The notes: a model not told the origin generated them from the letters alone. Positions 34,952 through 43,554 are shown, counted from the stretch's first letter. The stretch is DNA of 64,000 nt from Burkholderiales bacterium (GCA_020854035.1 JADZGE010000088.1:1-64000), one strand, 5' to 3'. A program made the numbers and translations.

Positions 34952-36384
34952 ACCGGAACGGGATCGATCGGCGCGCCGCGCTAAAGGCGGCGGCGGGGCT
35001 GGCGGGCGGCGCGCTCGCGCCGGGCTCGCTCTTCGGCCAGCCGGGCGCCGGCGCGAGCGGGAAATCCCTGCCCGGCCGGGGCGAGTTCGTGGTGCGCGGC
35101 GCGACCGTGCTTACCATGGATTCCGCCATCGGCGATTTCGCGCGCGGTGACGTGCACGTGAGCAACGGCGTCATCGTCGCGGTGGGCGCGGAACTCGCCA
35201 GCGGAGCGGCGACGGTCCTCGACGGGCGCGGCATGATATGCATGCCGGGATTCATCGATACCCACTGGCACCTGTGGACGAGCTTCCTGCGCCCGCTCAT
35301 GCGGATCGACGACGCGAGGCGCGGATACTTCCCGGTAAGCAACCGCCTCGGGCGCTTCTACACCCCGGAGGACAGCTACCGCAGCGTGCGGCTGGGACTC
35401 GCCGAAGCGCTCGCCGCCGGCGCAACCACGGTGCACAACTGGGCGCACAACGTCCGCTCACCCGGGCACGCAGCCGCGGAACTCTCCGCCATGCGCGACA
35501 CCGGCATGCGGGGACGGTTCGCTTACGGTCCGGCGCAGGGAATGCCGAACGAGCAGCCGATGGACCTCGACGGGCTGGCGAGAATCCAGCGCGAGTGGAT
35601 GCCGAACGACGGCATGCTGACGCTCGGCATCTGCTCGCGCAACGTCGGCAACACCGCGAACGTGCTGCGCGGGAATATCCCGCTCGAGATCGTGCGCAAG
35701 GACTGGGGCGGAGCGCGCGCGCTCGGACTGCCGATCACGTTACACACGTCGGGGCCGAGCCCGATCACGTTCCTCGACGAAGCGAAACTGCTCGGGCCCG
35801 ACGTGCAGCTGGTGCATCCGCTGCTCACGACGCCCGAGGAGCGCCAGATCCTGAGAGAGCGGGGCGTGAGCTACAGCATCTCGCCCGTGGGCGAGTCCAG
35901 GCGGCCGGCGAGCGCCGGCGTCATGCAGTTGGGCGAGTTGCTCGAGGCCGGGGTGAAGGTGAGCATGTCGATAGACCACACCGGCACCTTCAACTGCGAT
36001 TTCTTCGAGTGCATGCGCCTGCTCTACAACCTGCACCAGCACCGCATCGGCGCGCGAGTGCTCCTGACGGCGAAGCGACTCGTGCAGCTCGCGACGTTGG
36101 ACGGCGCCGTCGACCTCGGTATCGCCGAGCGCACCGGATCGCTCACCCCGGGCAAGCGCGCGGACCTCATCCTGGTGCGCACCGGGGACATCAACATCAC
36201 CCCCGTCGGCGACCCGTACGAGGCGCTCGTCTCCCTCGCCCAGCCCGGCAACGTCGACACGGTGATCGTCGACGGCCGGATACTGCGCCGTGGCGGAGCG
36301 TTCACCGCGCTCGACCACGCGCAGATCGTGAAGGAGGCGAGCGCGGCGGTCGCCGCGCTCGCCTCGAGAGCGAACTGGAACTAG
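34948..36384 (+). CDS. Tat-exported amidohydrolase (TRZ/ATZ/cytosine deaminase-like)
   Basis: 478 residues. The leader IDRRAALKAAAGLAGG looks like a Tat signal. GFIDTHWHLW (His106, His108) is the first metal site, ITLHTSG and VHPLLT provide the next histidines and SIDHTGTFNCD the catalytic aspartate region. GSLTPGKRADLILV is the conserved C-terminal barrel-closing segment. Enzymes of this group deaminate or dechlorinate N-heterocycles or hydrolyse cyclic amides. Periplasmic location is unusual for the family. It is co-translated with the N-formylglutamate amidohydrolase and its stop overlaps the stop of the convergent RES toxin gene. Confidence 0.85.
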   Translation: MNRNGIDRRAALKAAAGLAGGALAPGSLFGQPGAGASGKSLPGRGEFVVRGATVLTMDSAIGDFARGDVHVSNGVIVAVGAELASGAATVLDGRGMICMPGFIDTHWHLWTSFLRPLMRIDDARRGYFPVSNRLGRFYTPEDSYRSVRLGLAEALAAGATTVHNWAHNVRSPGHAAAELSAMRDTGMRGRFAYGPAQGMPNEQPMDLDGLARIQREWMPNDGMLTLGICSRNVGNTANVLRGNIPLEIVRKDWGGARALGLPITLHTSGPSPITFLDEAKLLGPDVQLVHPLLTTPEERQILRERGVSYSISPVGESRRPASAGVMQLGELLEAGVKVSMSIDHTGTFNCDFFECMRLLYNLHQHRIGARVLLTAKRLVQLATLDGAVDLGIAERTGSLTPGKRADLILVRTGDINITPVGDPYEALVSLAQPGNVDTVIVDGRILRRGGAFTALDHAQIVKEASAAVAALASRANWN

Positions 36385-37088
36385 TAGAGGGTGCTCGGCG
36401 GGATCCGCAGCCAGATCTCGCCCGGTGCGCGCTCGACATCGCACGAGTCGCGCGCGGGATTGCAGCGGTAGGTGAGGAACATCCGGTCGCGCACGTTGGA
36501 GAGGCGCTCGCGGCGCAGGATCGCGCCGTTGACGCCGCGCGAGCGCGCGGAGTCGACCAGGATGCCGTTCGCGCCCTGGTCGAAGAGCCAGGCGCCCAGT
36601 GGCTGGGTAAAGGCGTAGCTCCGGCGGTCGAGGAGATCCGGATAGGCGTCTTCGCGGCCGCGGAGATCGACCAGCAGCGCGTCGCAACGCACGTCGAAGA
36701 GCCGCCGCTCGCCGACGATCACGCGGTCCTGCGCGCCGTAGCTGTCGGCGAGAAAGCGGTGCCAGTGGAAGACGGTCTCGTGGACGGTCGTCTCGGTATT
36801 CAACGCGCCATACCACACGCCGAAGCGGCGCGCGTCGCTGAAGCGCGTCGCCTGCCAGTGCGCGGGATCGAAGGCATAGCTCGCCACCGTGCCGTAGTCG
36901 AACGGGCGCGTGACAACGGCGGCGCTCGTCGCGACGCGCTCTCGCGCCTCGGCCGCGATCGCCACCGCCCGGTCGCGCGGGTCGGTGGCAAGGTCGTCGA
37001 AGAGATCCTGCGAGGCGCGGTTCGTCTTGATGTTGCGCACGAGATCACCGTGAAAATCGGCGTTCGCCGCGCAGAGATTCCCGTACAT
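36381..37088 (-). CDS. RES-domain toxin (NAD+ phosphorylase/glycohydrolase family)
   Basis: 235 residues. The RES domain is recognised by RFSDARRFGVWYGALNTETTVHETVFH, with the conserved Arg, Tyr and Glu, and by the later SYAFTQPLGAWLFDQGANGILVDSARS containing the conserved serine/Asn region. RES toxins deplete NAD+ when released from their Xre partner. It is the downstream gene of a two-gene operon, 45 bp after the antitoxin. Its stop overlaps that of the convergent amidohydrolase, so the TA pair is tightly packed. Confidence 0.9.
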   Translation of the reverse strand: MYGNLCAANADFHGDLVRNIKTNRASQDLFDDLATDPRDRAVAIAAEARERVATSAAVVTRPFDYGTVASYAFDPAHWQATRFSDARRFGVWYGALNTETTVHETVFHWHRFLADSYGAQDRVIVGERRLFDVRCDALLVDLRGREDAYPDLLDRRSYAFTQPLGAWLFDQGANGILVDSARSRGVNGAILRRERLSNVRDRMFLTYRCNPARDSCDVERAPGEIWLRIPPSTLY

Positions 37089-37133
37089 GGGGAGCCCGTG
37101 TTCGCCGCGGCGGGAAGGTCGCCGCGAAGGCCG

Positions 37134-37541
37134 TCAGGTGCCGCGTTCGAAATCGAGATAGCGCCGCAGCGCCAGCAGACCCTCGAAGCCGCGGCGCACG
37201 GCGACGTCCACCGGGCGCGCGGCGAGCCGCCGGTTCGGTGTTGTCATCCAGCGGTAGGCGAGGTCGCGGTCGTGCGGAAACAGGATGCGCAGCGACTTGT
37301 GGATGCCGAGGAGGTGCCCAGCCCGATCGAGGAGGTCGCGACTGTCGGCGAGCGGCTCGCCCTTGCGGTAGCGCGCGAGCGTCGAGCGATTGTCCGGGGA
37401 AAGGCCGAGGAGCGCCGCCTGTTCTGCGGTGGAAAGACCCCAGCGTTCAAAGAGTTGCGTCACGAGCCGCGCCAGTCGCTCGCGGGCGTCCCGCTCCCGC
37501 AGATCGATCGGTGCTGCGTCGTCCTGTGGCTCGGTGCGCAC
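37134..37541 (-). CDS. Xre/MbcA/ParS-type antitoxin of the RES toxin
   Basis: 135 residues. An N-terminal helix-turn-helix region (LVTQLFERWGLSTAEQAALLGLS) and a C-terminal MbcA/ParS/Xre toxin-binding domain (RDLLDRAGHLLGIHKSLRILFP, then AYRWMTTPNRRLAARPVDV) are the standard layout. It neutralises the RES protein and represses its own promoter through the palindrome at 37571-37585. Confidence 0.9.
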   Translation of the reverse strand: MRTEPQDDAAPIDLRERDARERLARLVTQLFERWGLSTAEQAALLGLSPDNRSTLARYRKGEPLADSRDLLDRAGHLLGIHKSLRILFPHDRDLAYRWMTTPNRRLAARPVDVAVRRGFEGLLALRRYLDFERGT

Positions 37542-37569
37542 GGCAACGGTTGTCTTGTATCAAACAAAA

Positions 37570-37599
37570 ATAGTAGCATCTACTACGCCTCGTGTGCAA
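37570..37599 (-). promoter_or_regulatory. Promoter and palindromic operator of the RES-Xre operon
   Basis: On the minus strand TTGCAC (37599-37594) is followed after 18 bp by TACTAT (37575-37570). A perfect palindrome TAGTAG-CAT-CTACTA (37571-37585) covers the -10 and part of the spacer, so bound Xre antitoxin would block RNA polymerase. The predicted start near 37563 leaves a leader of about 22 nt before ATG 37541. Confidence 0.65.
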
Positions 37600-37672
37600 C
37601 CGGGGGCGAACCATAAGTGCGCGAAGGAAACATGCCGTCGTTCGTTACCCGCAACGAGGAGGATCGAAGGCG

Positions 37673-38641
37673 ATGAACCCCGTTCTGCCGCTGGTGTGCG
37701 GTGCACTACTGGGATGGGCGGTGCAGGCCGTTGCGGCGCAGCCGTACCCGGCGCGCCCGGTCCGGCTGGTCGTCGCCTCCTCGCCGGGAGGAGCGAGCGA
37801 CATCCTCGCGCGCATGCTCGCGCAGAAGCTCGGCGAAGACCTCGGCCAGCTCGTCGTGGTCGACAACCGCGGCGGCGCGAGCGGCGTCATCGGAACCGAC
37901 ATCGTCACGAAGGCGGCGCCGGACGGCTACACGCTGCTCATCATCCAGCCCTCGCTCACCATCAACCCGAGCATGATCGCGAAGATGCCCTACGACGCCG
38001 CGCGCGACCTCACTCCGGTCGCGCTGGTCGTGGACGCCGCCCAGCTCCTGATGGTGAACGCGTCGATTCCGGCGAAGAACGCGCGCGAACTGATCGCGCT
38101 CGCGAAAGCGAAGCCCGGCACGCTCATGTTCGGTTCGCCCGGCGTCGGCACGAGCCCGCACATCACCGCGGAGTTCTTCAAGCTGAAGGCCGGGCGCATC
38201 GACATGCCGCAGGTCCTGTTCAAGGGCTCCGGCCCCGCGTTCGTGAGCCTGATCGGCGGCGAAGTCGCGGCGACGTTCGCGACCGTGCTCTCCTCGCTGC
38301 CGCACGTGAAGAGCGGGAAAGCCCGGGCGATCGGCGTCACCACCGCGAAGCGCGTCGAGATCCTGCCCGAAGTGCCGACCATCGCGGAGTCGGGACTGCC
38401 GGGATTCCAGACCTCGCAGTGGTTCGGCATCCTCGGGCCGGCCGGGCTGCCGCGGCCGATCGTCGATCGGCTCTACCAGGCGATATCCCGCGCCGCTTCG
38501 AGCCCGGATCTGAAGGACCGGCTCGCGGCACAGGGTGTCGACGTCGTGAACGGCAGGCCCGAAGCGTTCGGGGCGCTCATCAGGCACGAGCTGCAGCAGT
38601 GGGCCGACGTGATCAAGGCCGCCGGCATCAAACCGAGGTAG
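37673..38641 (+). CDS. TctC/Bug-family substrate-binding protein with cupin and 2-hydroxyacid dehydrogenase
   Basis: 322 residues with a signal peptide ending VAAQ (about residue 22). Loop 1 is ASSPGGASDILAR and loop 2 is QVLFKGSGP, departing from the HVPYKG consensus at its first positions. VVDNRGGASG and APDGYT are conserved. ATG 37673 is preceded by GAGGAGGATCGAAGG. It is followed by a cupin gene (38790) and a D-2-hydroxyacid dehydrogenase gene (39361) in the same direction, suggesting a 2-hydroxy or 2-keto acid ligand. It is divergent from the RES-Xre promoter. Confidence 0.9.
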   Translation: MNPVLPLVCGALLGWAVQAVAAQPYPARPVRLVVASSPGGASDILARMLAQKLGEDLGQLVVVDNRGGASGVIGTDIVTKAAPDGYTLLIIQPSLTINPSMIAKMPYDAARDLTPVALVVDAAQLLMVNASIPAKNARELIALAKAKPGTLMFGSPGVGTSPHITAEFFKLKAGRIDMPQVLFKGSGPAFVSLIGGEVAATFATVLSSLPHVKSGKARAIGVTTAKRVEILPEVPTIAESGLPGFQTSQWFGILGPAGLPRPIVDRLYQAISRAASSPDLKDRLAAQGVDVVNGRPEAFGALIRHELQQWADVIKAAGIKPR

Positions 38642-38789
38642 CGCGCCGGTGAGGATCGCGCCACCGCCCGGCGCGCTCGGCGGTAGGAGTGGCGGGAGAC
38701 CGGAAGGCGCGCTCGCGGGGCGGCGCGCGCACGCCGTCACGCGCCGCGAAATCTGGCATCATTGCCGCCTGCGGCGAGAGGAGGACGGC

Positions 38790-39254
38790 ATGAAACTCAA
38801 GTCCACTTTGCGGGTCGTCAACCAGGCCGACTATCCCGGCCGGCGCGGCGTCACCGACGGCCAGACCTACCAGCGCCTGATCGGGTGGCCGGGGGTGCAG
38901 GATACCGATCGCGTCCGGATCGGGCGCGCGACCTACAAGCCCGGCACGTACGAGCAGTTGCACTGGCACCCGATCGAGGCCTGCTACTACGTGATCGCGG
39001 GCCACGCCACGGTACGCAACGTCGAGGGCGAGGCGTTCGAGGTCGGGCCGGGCTCCATGATCTATGCGCCGGCCGGCATCGCGGGCGCCCACGAGTGGGA
39101 AGTGAAGGAATACCTCGAGCTCCTCGACATCCGCGCGACCAACGAGACCGACAGGAAGATCCAGTACACCGTGGACAAGAAGACGATGCGCTCCTACATC
39201 GACCTCCAGGACCTCGAGTACCGCGAGGCGATCAGCTTCAAGTCGCACTATTAG
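38790..39254 (+). CDS. Cupin-domain protein
   Basis: 154 residues. Cupin motif 1 is visible as YEQLHWHPIEACYYVIAGHA (two His and one Glu as metal ligands) and motif 2 as APAGIAGAHEW. The C-terminal part (KTMRSYIDLQDLEYREA) is outside the barrel. It could be a dioxygenase, isomerase or binding protein. AGGAGG just before ATG 38790 fixes the start. It lies 148 bp after the TctC stop, probably the same operon. Confidence 0.82.
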   Translation: MKLKSTLRVVNQADYPGRRGVTDGQTYQRLIGWPGVQDTDRVRIGRATYKPGTYEQLHWHPIEACYYVIAGHATVRNVEGEAFEVGPGSMIYAPAGIAGAHEWEVKEYLELLDIRATNETDRKIQYTVDKKTMRSYIDLQDLEYREAISFKSHY

Positions 39255-39325
39255 ACGGCCGGGTGACGGCGCTCTCGCGCGTGACGGTGACACTGCCGTG
39301 GCTGGTGACCGGACCGCCACGCGCA

Positions 39326-39355
39326 TCACCGCGAAGCTCGTCACCGCGAAGCTCA
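39326..39355 (+). repeat. 15-bp tandem duplication before the 2-hydroxyacid dehydrogenase
   Basis: TCACCGCGAAGCTCG (39326-39340) is directly followed by TCACCGCGAAGCTCA (39341-39355), differing in the last base. The repeat lies immediately before ATG 39361 and occupies the place where a ribosome-binding site is expected. If translation begins at GTG 39298 it would encode a repeated ITAKLVTAKL-like segment. Confidence 0.7.
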
Positions 39356-39360
39356 TCCCG

Positions 39361-40311
39361 ATGAAACCCGGAATCCTCGTCGTCGCTCGCATCTTTCCGC
39401 CCACGCTCGCCGAGCTCGAGCGCGACTACGCGGTGCACAACTACTGGGAGGCGGCCGACAAGGACGCGCTCGTGAAGAAGGTCGCGTGCAACGTGCGCGG
39501 CCTCGTGACGACCGGGCTGATGGGCTGCGACCGCGCGCGGATGGAAGCGCTGCCAGGACTGGAAATCATCGCGTCCTTCGGCACCCCGAATGGAACGGTG
39601 GACCTTGCGGCGGCGAGGGAACGCGGGATCATTGTCGCCAACACTCCCGACCGGATACAGGAACTCGTCGCCGAGCTCGCGATCGGGCTCGCCATCGCGG
39701 TCATGCGCAGGGTTTGCGAGACGGACCGTTTCGTCCGCGCCGGGCGGTGGGCGGCCGAATCACCGCCGATGGGCACGGGTCTCCTCGGCAAGACCTGCGG
39801 CATCGTCGCGATGGGCAGGATCGGACGCGGCACCGCGCGCCGGGCGGAGGCGTTCGGCATGTCGGTGTGCTGGCACGGGCCGCGCCCCAAGGACGACGTG
39901 CCGTATCCGTACTACCCGGACCTCGCCGAAATGGCCCGGAGATCCGATTGCCTGATCGTGACCTGTCCTCACCTGCCGGAGACGACCGGGCTCGTCTCCG
40001 CCCGTGTCCTGGAAGCGCTCGGGCCGAAAGGCTTCCTCGTGAACGTCGCGCGCGGCCCGGTCGTGGACGAGCGCGCGCTCGTCGCGGCGCTGAAAGAACG
40101 GCGCATCGCGGGGGCGGGGCTCGACGTGTACTGGGACGAGCCGCGCGTGCCCGCCGCGCTCCTTCCCTTCGAGAACGTTGTCATGACGCCGCACCTCGGC
40201 AGCGCCACTCTCGACGTGCGGGAGGAACGCGGGCGCAAGCTGCTCGCGAACCTCAAGGCGCACTTCTCGGGGCGGCCGGTACCCTATCCGCTCGCGCAGC
40301 GAGTCGGCTGA
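39361..40311 (+). CDS. D-isomer-specific 2-hydroxyacid dehydrogenase (hydroxypyruvate/glyoxylate reductase-like)
   Basis: 316 residues. The NAD-binding motif is GKTCGIVAMGRIGRGTARR (GxGxxG variant AMGRIG). Catalytic Arg is in NVARGPVVDERAL, Glu in YWDEPRVP and His in MTPHLGSAT, the full triad of the family. The NGTVDLAAARERGI segment fits the GRHPR/GyaR-like subgroup, which reduces 2-keto acids. ATG 39361 matches the family N-terminus (GILVVARI), although a GTG at 39298 would extend it by 21 residues. It belongs with the TctC and cupin genes upstream. Confidence 0.9.
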   Translation: MKPGILVVARIFPPTLAELERDYAVHNYWEAADKDALVKKVACNVRGLVTTGLMGCDRARMEALPGLEIIASFGTPNGTVDLAAARERGIIVANTPDRIQELVAELAIGLAIAVMRRVCETDRFVRAGRWAAESPPMGTGLLGKTCGIVAMGRIGRGTARRAEAFGMSVCWHGPRPKDDVPYPYYPDLAEMARRSDCLIVTCPHLPETTGLVSARVLEALGPKGFLVNVARGPVVDERALVAALKERRIAGAGLDVYWDEPRVPAALLPFENVVMTPHLGSATLDVREERGRKLLANLKAHFSGRPVPYPLAQRVG

Positions 40312-40329
40312 CTGCTGGCGGGGTGCGTC

Positions 40330-41259
40330 TCAGCGCTCGTCCGACTTCAGTATTTCCATTCCCGCCCGCAGGCAGCGCTCGATGCGCGCGCGCTCGGCGG
40401 CGAGCTTCGCGTCGTCCCATTGCCAGAAGCCATGGCGGGCCTTCATGCCGAGGCGTCCCCCGTCGACCATCTTCCGCAGCATGGCCGGTGGCTCCTTCTC
40501 GTCGTGCAGGTGGGGGTAGACCGAGACGCCCGAGTAGAGGTGCGTGTCCCAGCCGGACATCTCCTTTTGCATGACCGGGCCGCAGGCGATGAAGCGGAAC
40601 CCGAAACCCATGCGCACCGCCGTGTCGACGCCCTCCGGCGTGGTGACGCCGTCGGCGATGAGATAGAGCGCTTCGCGCATGAGCGCGTGCTGGAGGCGGT
40701 TGCCGACGAAGCCGGGCACGTCCTTCGTCACGTGTATCGGGGCCTTGCCGAGCTCCTTCATGAGGGCCACGAGCCGCGCCGCGACCGCGGGGTCCGTGAA
40801 ACCGGCGCTGATCACCTCCACCAGTGGTACGAGGTGGGCGGGCATGAAGAAGTGCAGGCCCGCCACCCGCGAGCGCGTCGCGAGCGCCTTGCCGATCTCG
40901 CCGATGGGAAAGGTCGACGTATTGGTGGCGAGCGGCGTGTCCGGGCGCGCAAGGCGTTCCAGTTCGGCGTAGAGCCGGCGTTTCAACTCGATGTCCTCCG
41001 TGACCGCCTCCACCACGAGGTCGATCGCGGTCCACGGCAGCGCGCCGAGTTCCCGGTAGACCGCGACACCGGCTGCCGCGGCGCCGGGCGCGCCGAGCTT
41101 GCCGAGCCCCGCCACGACGCGAGCGGGTAGTGCGTCCCGCGTGCGCCGGGAGGGACTCATCACGTGTACGTCCCAGCCGCCAGCGGCGAAGATGACCGCG
41201 ATGTCCCCGCCCATCACTCCGCCGCCGATGATCGCCACCGCCCGCTTTCGCTCCGCCAT
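40330..41259 (-). CDS. 3-hydroxyacyl-CoA dehydrogenase family protein
   Basis: 309 residues. The N-terminal Rossmann fold shows AIIGGGVMGGDIAVIFAAGGWDV. VEAVTEDIELKRRLYAELE, NTSTFPIGEIG and GLHFFMPAHLVPLVEVI (catalytic His-Glu pair) follow, and DVPGFVGNRLQHALMREAL begins the C-terminal dimer domain. The stand-alone dehydrogenase without a hydratase domain resembles 3-hydroxybutyryl-CoA or L-carnitine/L-gulonate dehydrogenases. It is convergent with the hydroxyacid dehydrogenase. GGAGCG precedes ATG 41259. Confidence 0.9.
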   Translation of the reverse strand: MAERKRAVAIIGGGVMGGDIAVIFAAGGWDVHVMSPSRRTRDALPARVVAGLGKLGAPGAAAAGVAVYRELGALPWTAIDLVVEAVTEDIELKRRLYAELERLARPDTPLATNTSTFPIGEIGKALATRSRVAGLHFFMPAHLVPLVEVISAGFTDPAVAARLVALMKELGKAPIHVTKDVPGFVGNRLQHALMREALYLIADGVTTPEGVDTAVRMGFGFRFIACGPVMQKEMSGWDTHLYSGVSVYPHLHDEKEPPAMLRKMVDGGRLGMKARHGFWQWDDAKLAAERARIERCLRAGMEILKSDER

Positions 41260-41285
41260 GCCGCGCTCCGTCCGAGAGTGTCAAC

Positions 41286-41309
41286 AAAAAGGCCGGGAGT
41301 TACCCGGCC
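41286..41309 (-). terminator. Intrinsic terminator after the exported methyltransferase gene
   Basis: On the minus strand GGCCGGG (41309-41303) pairs with CCCGGCC (41297-41291) around TAACT, followed by TTTTT. It lies 40 bp past the methyltransferase stop and insulates the dehydrogenase gene downstream. Confidence 0.88.
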
Positions 41310-41348
41310 CGGAATCGCATCTTGAAGCCGTCAGCCGCCGGCTGTCAC

Positions 41349-42221
41349 CTATTGCTTGACCCGCGTCGCGCTCCACTTTGCTTCGCCGCCGGGGTACTTG
41401 ACCGTGCCTTCCATCGTGTCCCCGTTCACCCGGCCGGTGAAATCCCGGCGCACCGGCTCGCTTCCGGAAACCGGCTCGAACACGGTGAAGGAGATGCGAT
41501 CGCCCCGGAGCCTGGAATTGCGGAACTGGCCGAGCTTGCTGTCGAGGCGCGCCACGCCCTCGATCTGCTGGTACTGCTGGCGCAGCAGCAACTCGTACTC
41601 GCGCGGCCCGTTGCCGCTGACGCTCCACTTCCACGTCCCCTCGACCTGGGCCGGTACGATCCAGAGGTAGGCGGTGCGCCCTTCCGCGCTGTCGGTCTGG
41701 TCGGCCTGCCAGTCGTCCATGCTGAAGGCGTGCGAGACGACGCGCGTGCCCGGCTTCATCTTGAGGATCGTCGGGCGCAGTTTCACGTTGAGGGAGGGGA
41801 GCAGGTATAGCGTCAAGACCGTCGCCCTGCTGAAATCGGTTTCGAAGATGTCGCCGCGGATGAACTTCGCCTTGTCCGCCACACCCTCCTTCTCGGCGGC
41901 ACGGATGGAGAGCGCCACCATGTCGGGGTTGTACTCGACCCCGAACGCCTGCGCGCCGCGCTTGGCGGCCGCGATGACGGTGCGGCCGTCGCCGCTGCCG
42001 AGATCGTAGTGGATGTCCCTCGACGTGAGCTTCGCCATGTCGAGCATGCGCTCGACGAGCGACTGCGGCGTCGGCACCCAGATGACATCCTTCCCCTCCT
42101 GGCCGACCTGCGGGGTGTAGTCGGCTTTGCCGGACTGGGCCGCCGCGGCGCCGGGCAGGGCGGCGGTCAGGATACCGAGGCACGTGATCAAGAGCGCGGC
42201 GGGTAGCCGTAAGGATCGCAT
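41349..42221 (-). CDS. SAM-dependent methyltransferase fold protein with a signal peptide
   Basis: 290 residues. The N-terminus (MRSLRLPAALLITCLGILTAA, ending PGAAAAQS) is a clear export signal. The class I methyltransferase motif I follows as YDLGSGDGRTVIAAAK (73-88), with GVEYNPDM as motif II and GDIFETDFSRATVLTLYLLP as motif IV/V. The C-terminal 90 residues form an added beta-rich domain (WKWSVSGNG...FTGRVNGDTMEGTV), a tail resembling lipocalin-like domains. SAM is not known in the periplasm, so the biological role is puzzling. ATG 42221 has GGAG seven bases upstream; an ATG 12 bp earlier has none. Confidence 0.8.
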   Translation of the reverse strand: MRSLRLPAALLITCLGILTAALPGAAAAQSGKADYTPQVGQEGKDVIWVPTPQSLVERMLDMAKLTSRDIHYDLGSGDGRTVIAAAKRGAQAFGVEYNPDMVALSIRAAEKEGVADKAKFIRGDIFETDFSRATVLTLYLLPSLNVKLRPTILKMKPGTRVVSHAFSMDDWQADQTDSAEGRTAYLWIVPAQVEGTWKWSVSGNGPREYELLLRQQYQQIEGVARLDSKLGQFRNSRLRGDRISFTVFEPVSGSEPVRRDFTGRVNGDTMEGTVKYPGGEAKWSATRVKQ

Positions 42222-42339
42222 GTGAGTCTCCATCGGAATGGTACGGTGCGTCGCGGGCGGCCGGCGCGCTCACCGGAGCGTCGGGTGCGGCGGGCGCGAT
42301 AGTCTACCGCAGCGCGGGCCTTGCCCCGCCCGCGCCACC

Positions 42340-43554
42340 TTACCGATCCGCAATGCGACCATCCAGCGTCGTCCCGGCTGCGATCATGGACTGGATGTCC
42401 GCCCCGGAGCAGCCGATCTCGCGCAGGATCTCGACGCTGTGCTCTCCCAGCTTGGGCGCGGGGCGATAGTCTTCCCGCACGCCGGTCGACCATTTGTTTG
42501 GCAGGCGCATGCTGCGCGTCGCGCCCTCGGTCGGATGCGTCTTCATCTCGAAGAACCCGGCGTCGGCGAGGTGCGGGTCGTCCATGAGGCTCTCGAGCGT
42601 GTGGTACGGCATCGCCGGCACGTCCGCCTGGTCGAGTATCGCCACCCACTCGCTCGTCGTCTTCGATTTCATCGCCTGCATGCGGATCTCGAAGTACTCG
42701 CGCACGTTGGCGAAACGAGCCTCAACGCTGGAGAAGCGCGGGTCGGTCTTCAGTTCCGGGCGGCCGATCGCGTCGAAGAAAGCGAACGCCTGGTCGTTGG
42801 TGTTCGCGGAAACGCAGATCCAGCCGTCGGCGGTCGGCACGGGCTTGCCGAGCGGGTCGATCAACCGGGGATCGCCCATCCCTCCGAGCGGCGGCTCGAA
42901 GGTGCTGAGATACATGTGCTCCTCCAGCACGAACTTCACCATGTTCTCGAACATGGGGATCTCGATCGAGCAGCCCTCGCCGGTGCGCGTGCGCCCGTAG
43001 AGCGCCATCGCGATCATCTGCACCGCGATCAGCCCGGCAATCTTGTCCGCCACGACCATCGGCACGAAGCGCGGCTCGCCGGTGGCGAGGTGGTGCAGCG
43101 CCGCCATCCCGCCCGAACCCTGGATGATGGTGTCGTAGGCGGGCTTGTCGCGGTAGCGGCCGTCCTGACCGAAGCCGAGGAGGCCGCAGTAGACGATGCG
43201 CGGGTTGAAGCCGCGCACGTCCTCATAGGCGAGTTTCATGCGCGCCATCGACTTCGGGCGGTTGTTCCACAGCATCACGTCGCTCCGCGCGAGGAGCTTT
43301 CCGAGCGCCGCGTAGCCGTCGCGGTGCTTGAGGTCGAGAACGATCGAGCGCTTGTTGCGGTTGAGATGGAGGAACTTCGCGCCCATGCCGGGCGTGACCG
43401 ATTTCCCGTTGAGGTTGCGCACGAGGTCGCCCGTCTTCGACTCGACCTTGATCACTTCCGCGCCATGGTCGGCGAGGATCTGCGTGCAGAGCGGGCCGAC
43501 GACGACCGAGGTGAGGTCGACGACGCGCAAGCCTTCGAGGGGTCCGCCGGACAT
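42340..43554 (-). CDS. Family III (CaiB/BaiF) CoA-transferase, catalytic Asp present
   Basis: 404 residues. Opens GPLEGLRVVDLTSVVVGPLCTQ, then ADHGAEVIKVE. Asp141 in KPAYDTIIQGSGG sits where the family's nucleophilic aspartate forms the acyl/CoA anhydride. VADKIAGLIAVQMI and the C-terminal LGEHSVEIL segment are typical. It transfers CoA between carboxylic acids. It stands beside a MaoC-like hydratase, a CitE-like lyase and a second CoA-transferase. ATG 43554 is used; no strong ribosome-binding site is visible. Confidence 0.9.
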   Translation of the reverse strand: MSGGPLEGLRVVDLTSVVVGPLCTQILADHGAEVIKVESKTGDLVRNLNGKSVTPGMGAKFLHLNRNKRSIVLDLKHRDGYAALGKLLARSDVMLWNNRPKSMARMKLAYEDVRGFNPRIVYCGLLGFGQDGRYRDKPAYDTIIQGSGGMAALHHLATGEPRFVPMVVADKIAGLIAVQMIAMALYGRTRTGEGCSIEIPMFENMVKFVLEEHMYLSTFEPPLGGMGDPRLIDPLGKPVPTADGWICVSANTNDQAFAFFDAIGRPELKTDPRFSSVEARFANVREYFEIRMQAMKSKTTSEWVAILDQADVPAMPYHTLESLMDDPHLADAGFFEMKTHPTEGATRSMRLPNKWSTGVREDYRPAPKLGEHSVEILREIGCSGADIQSMIAAGTTLDGRIADR

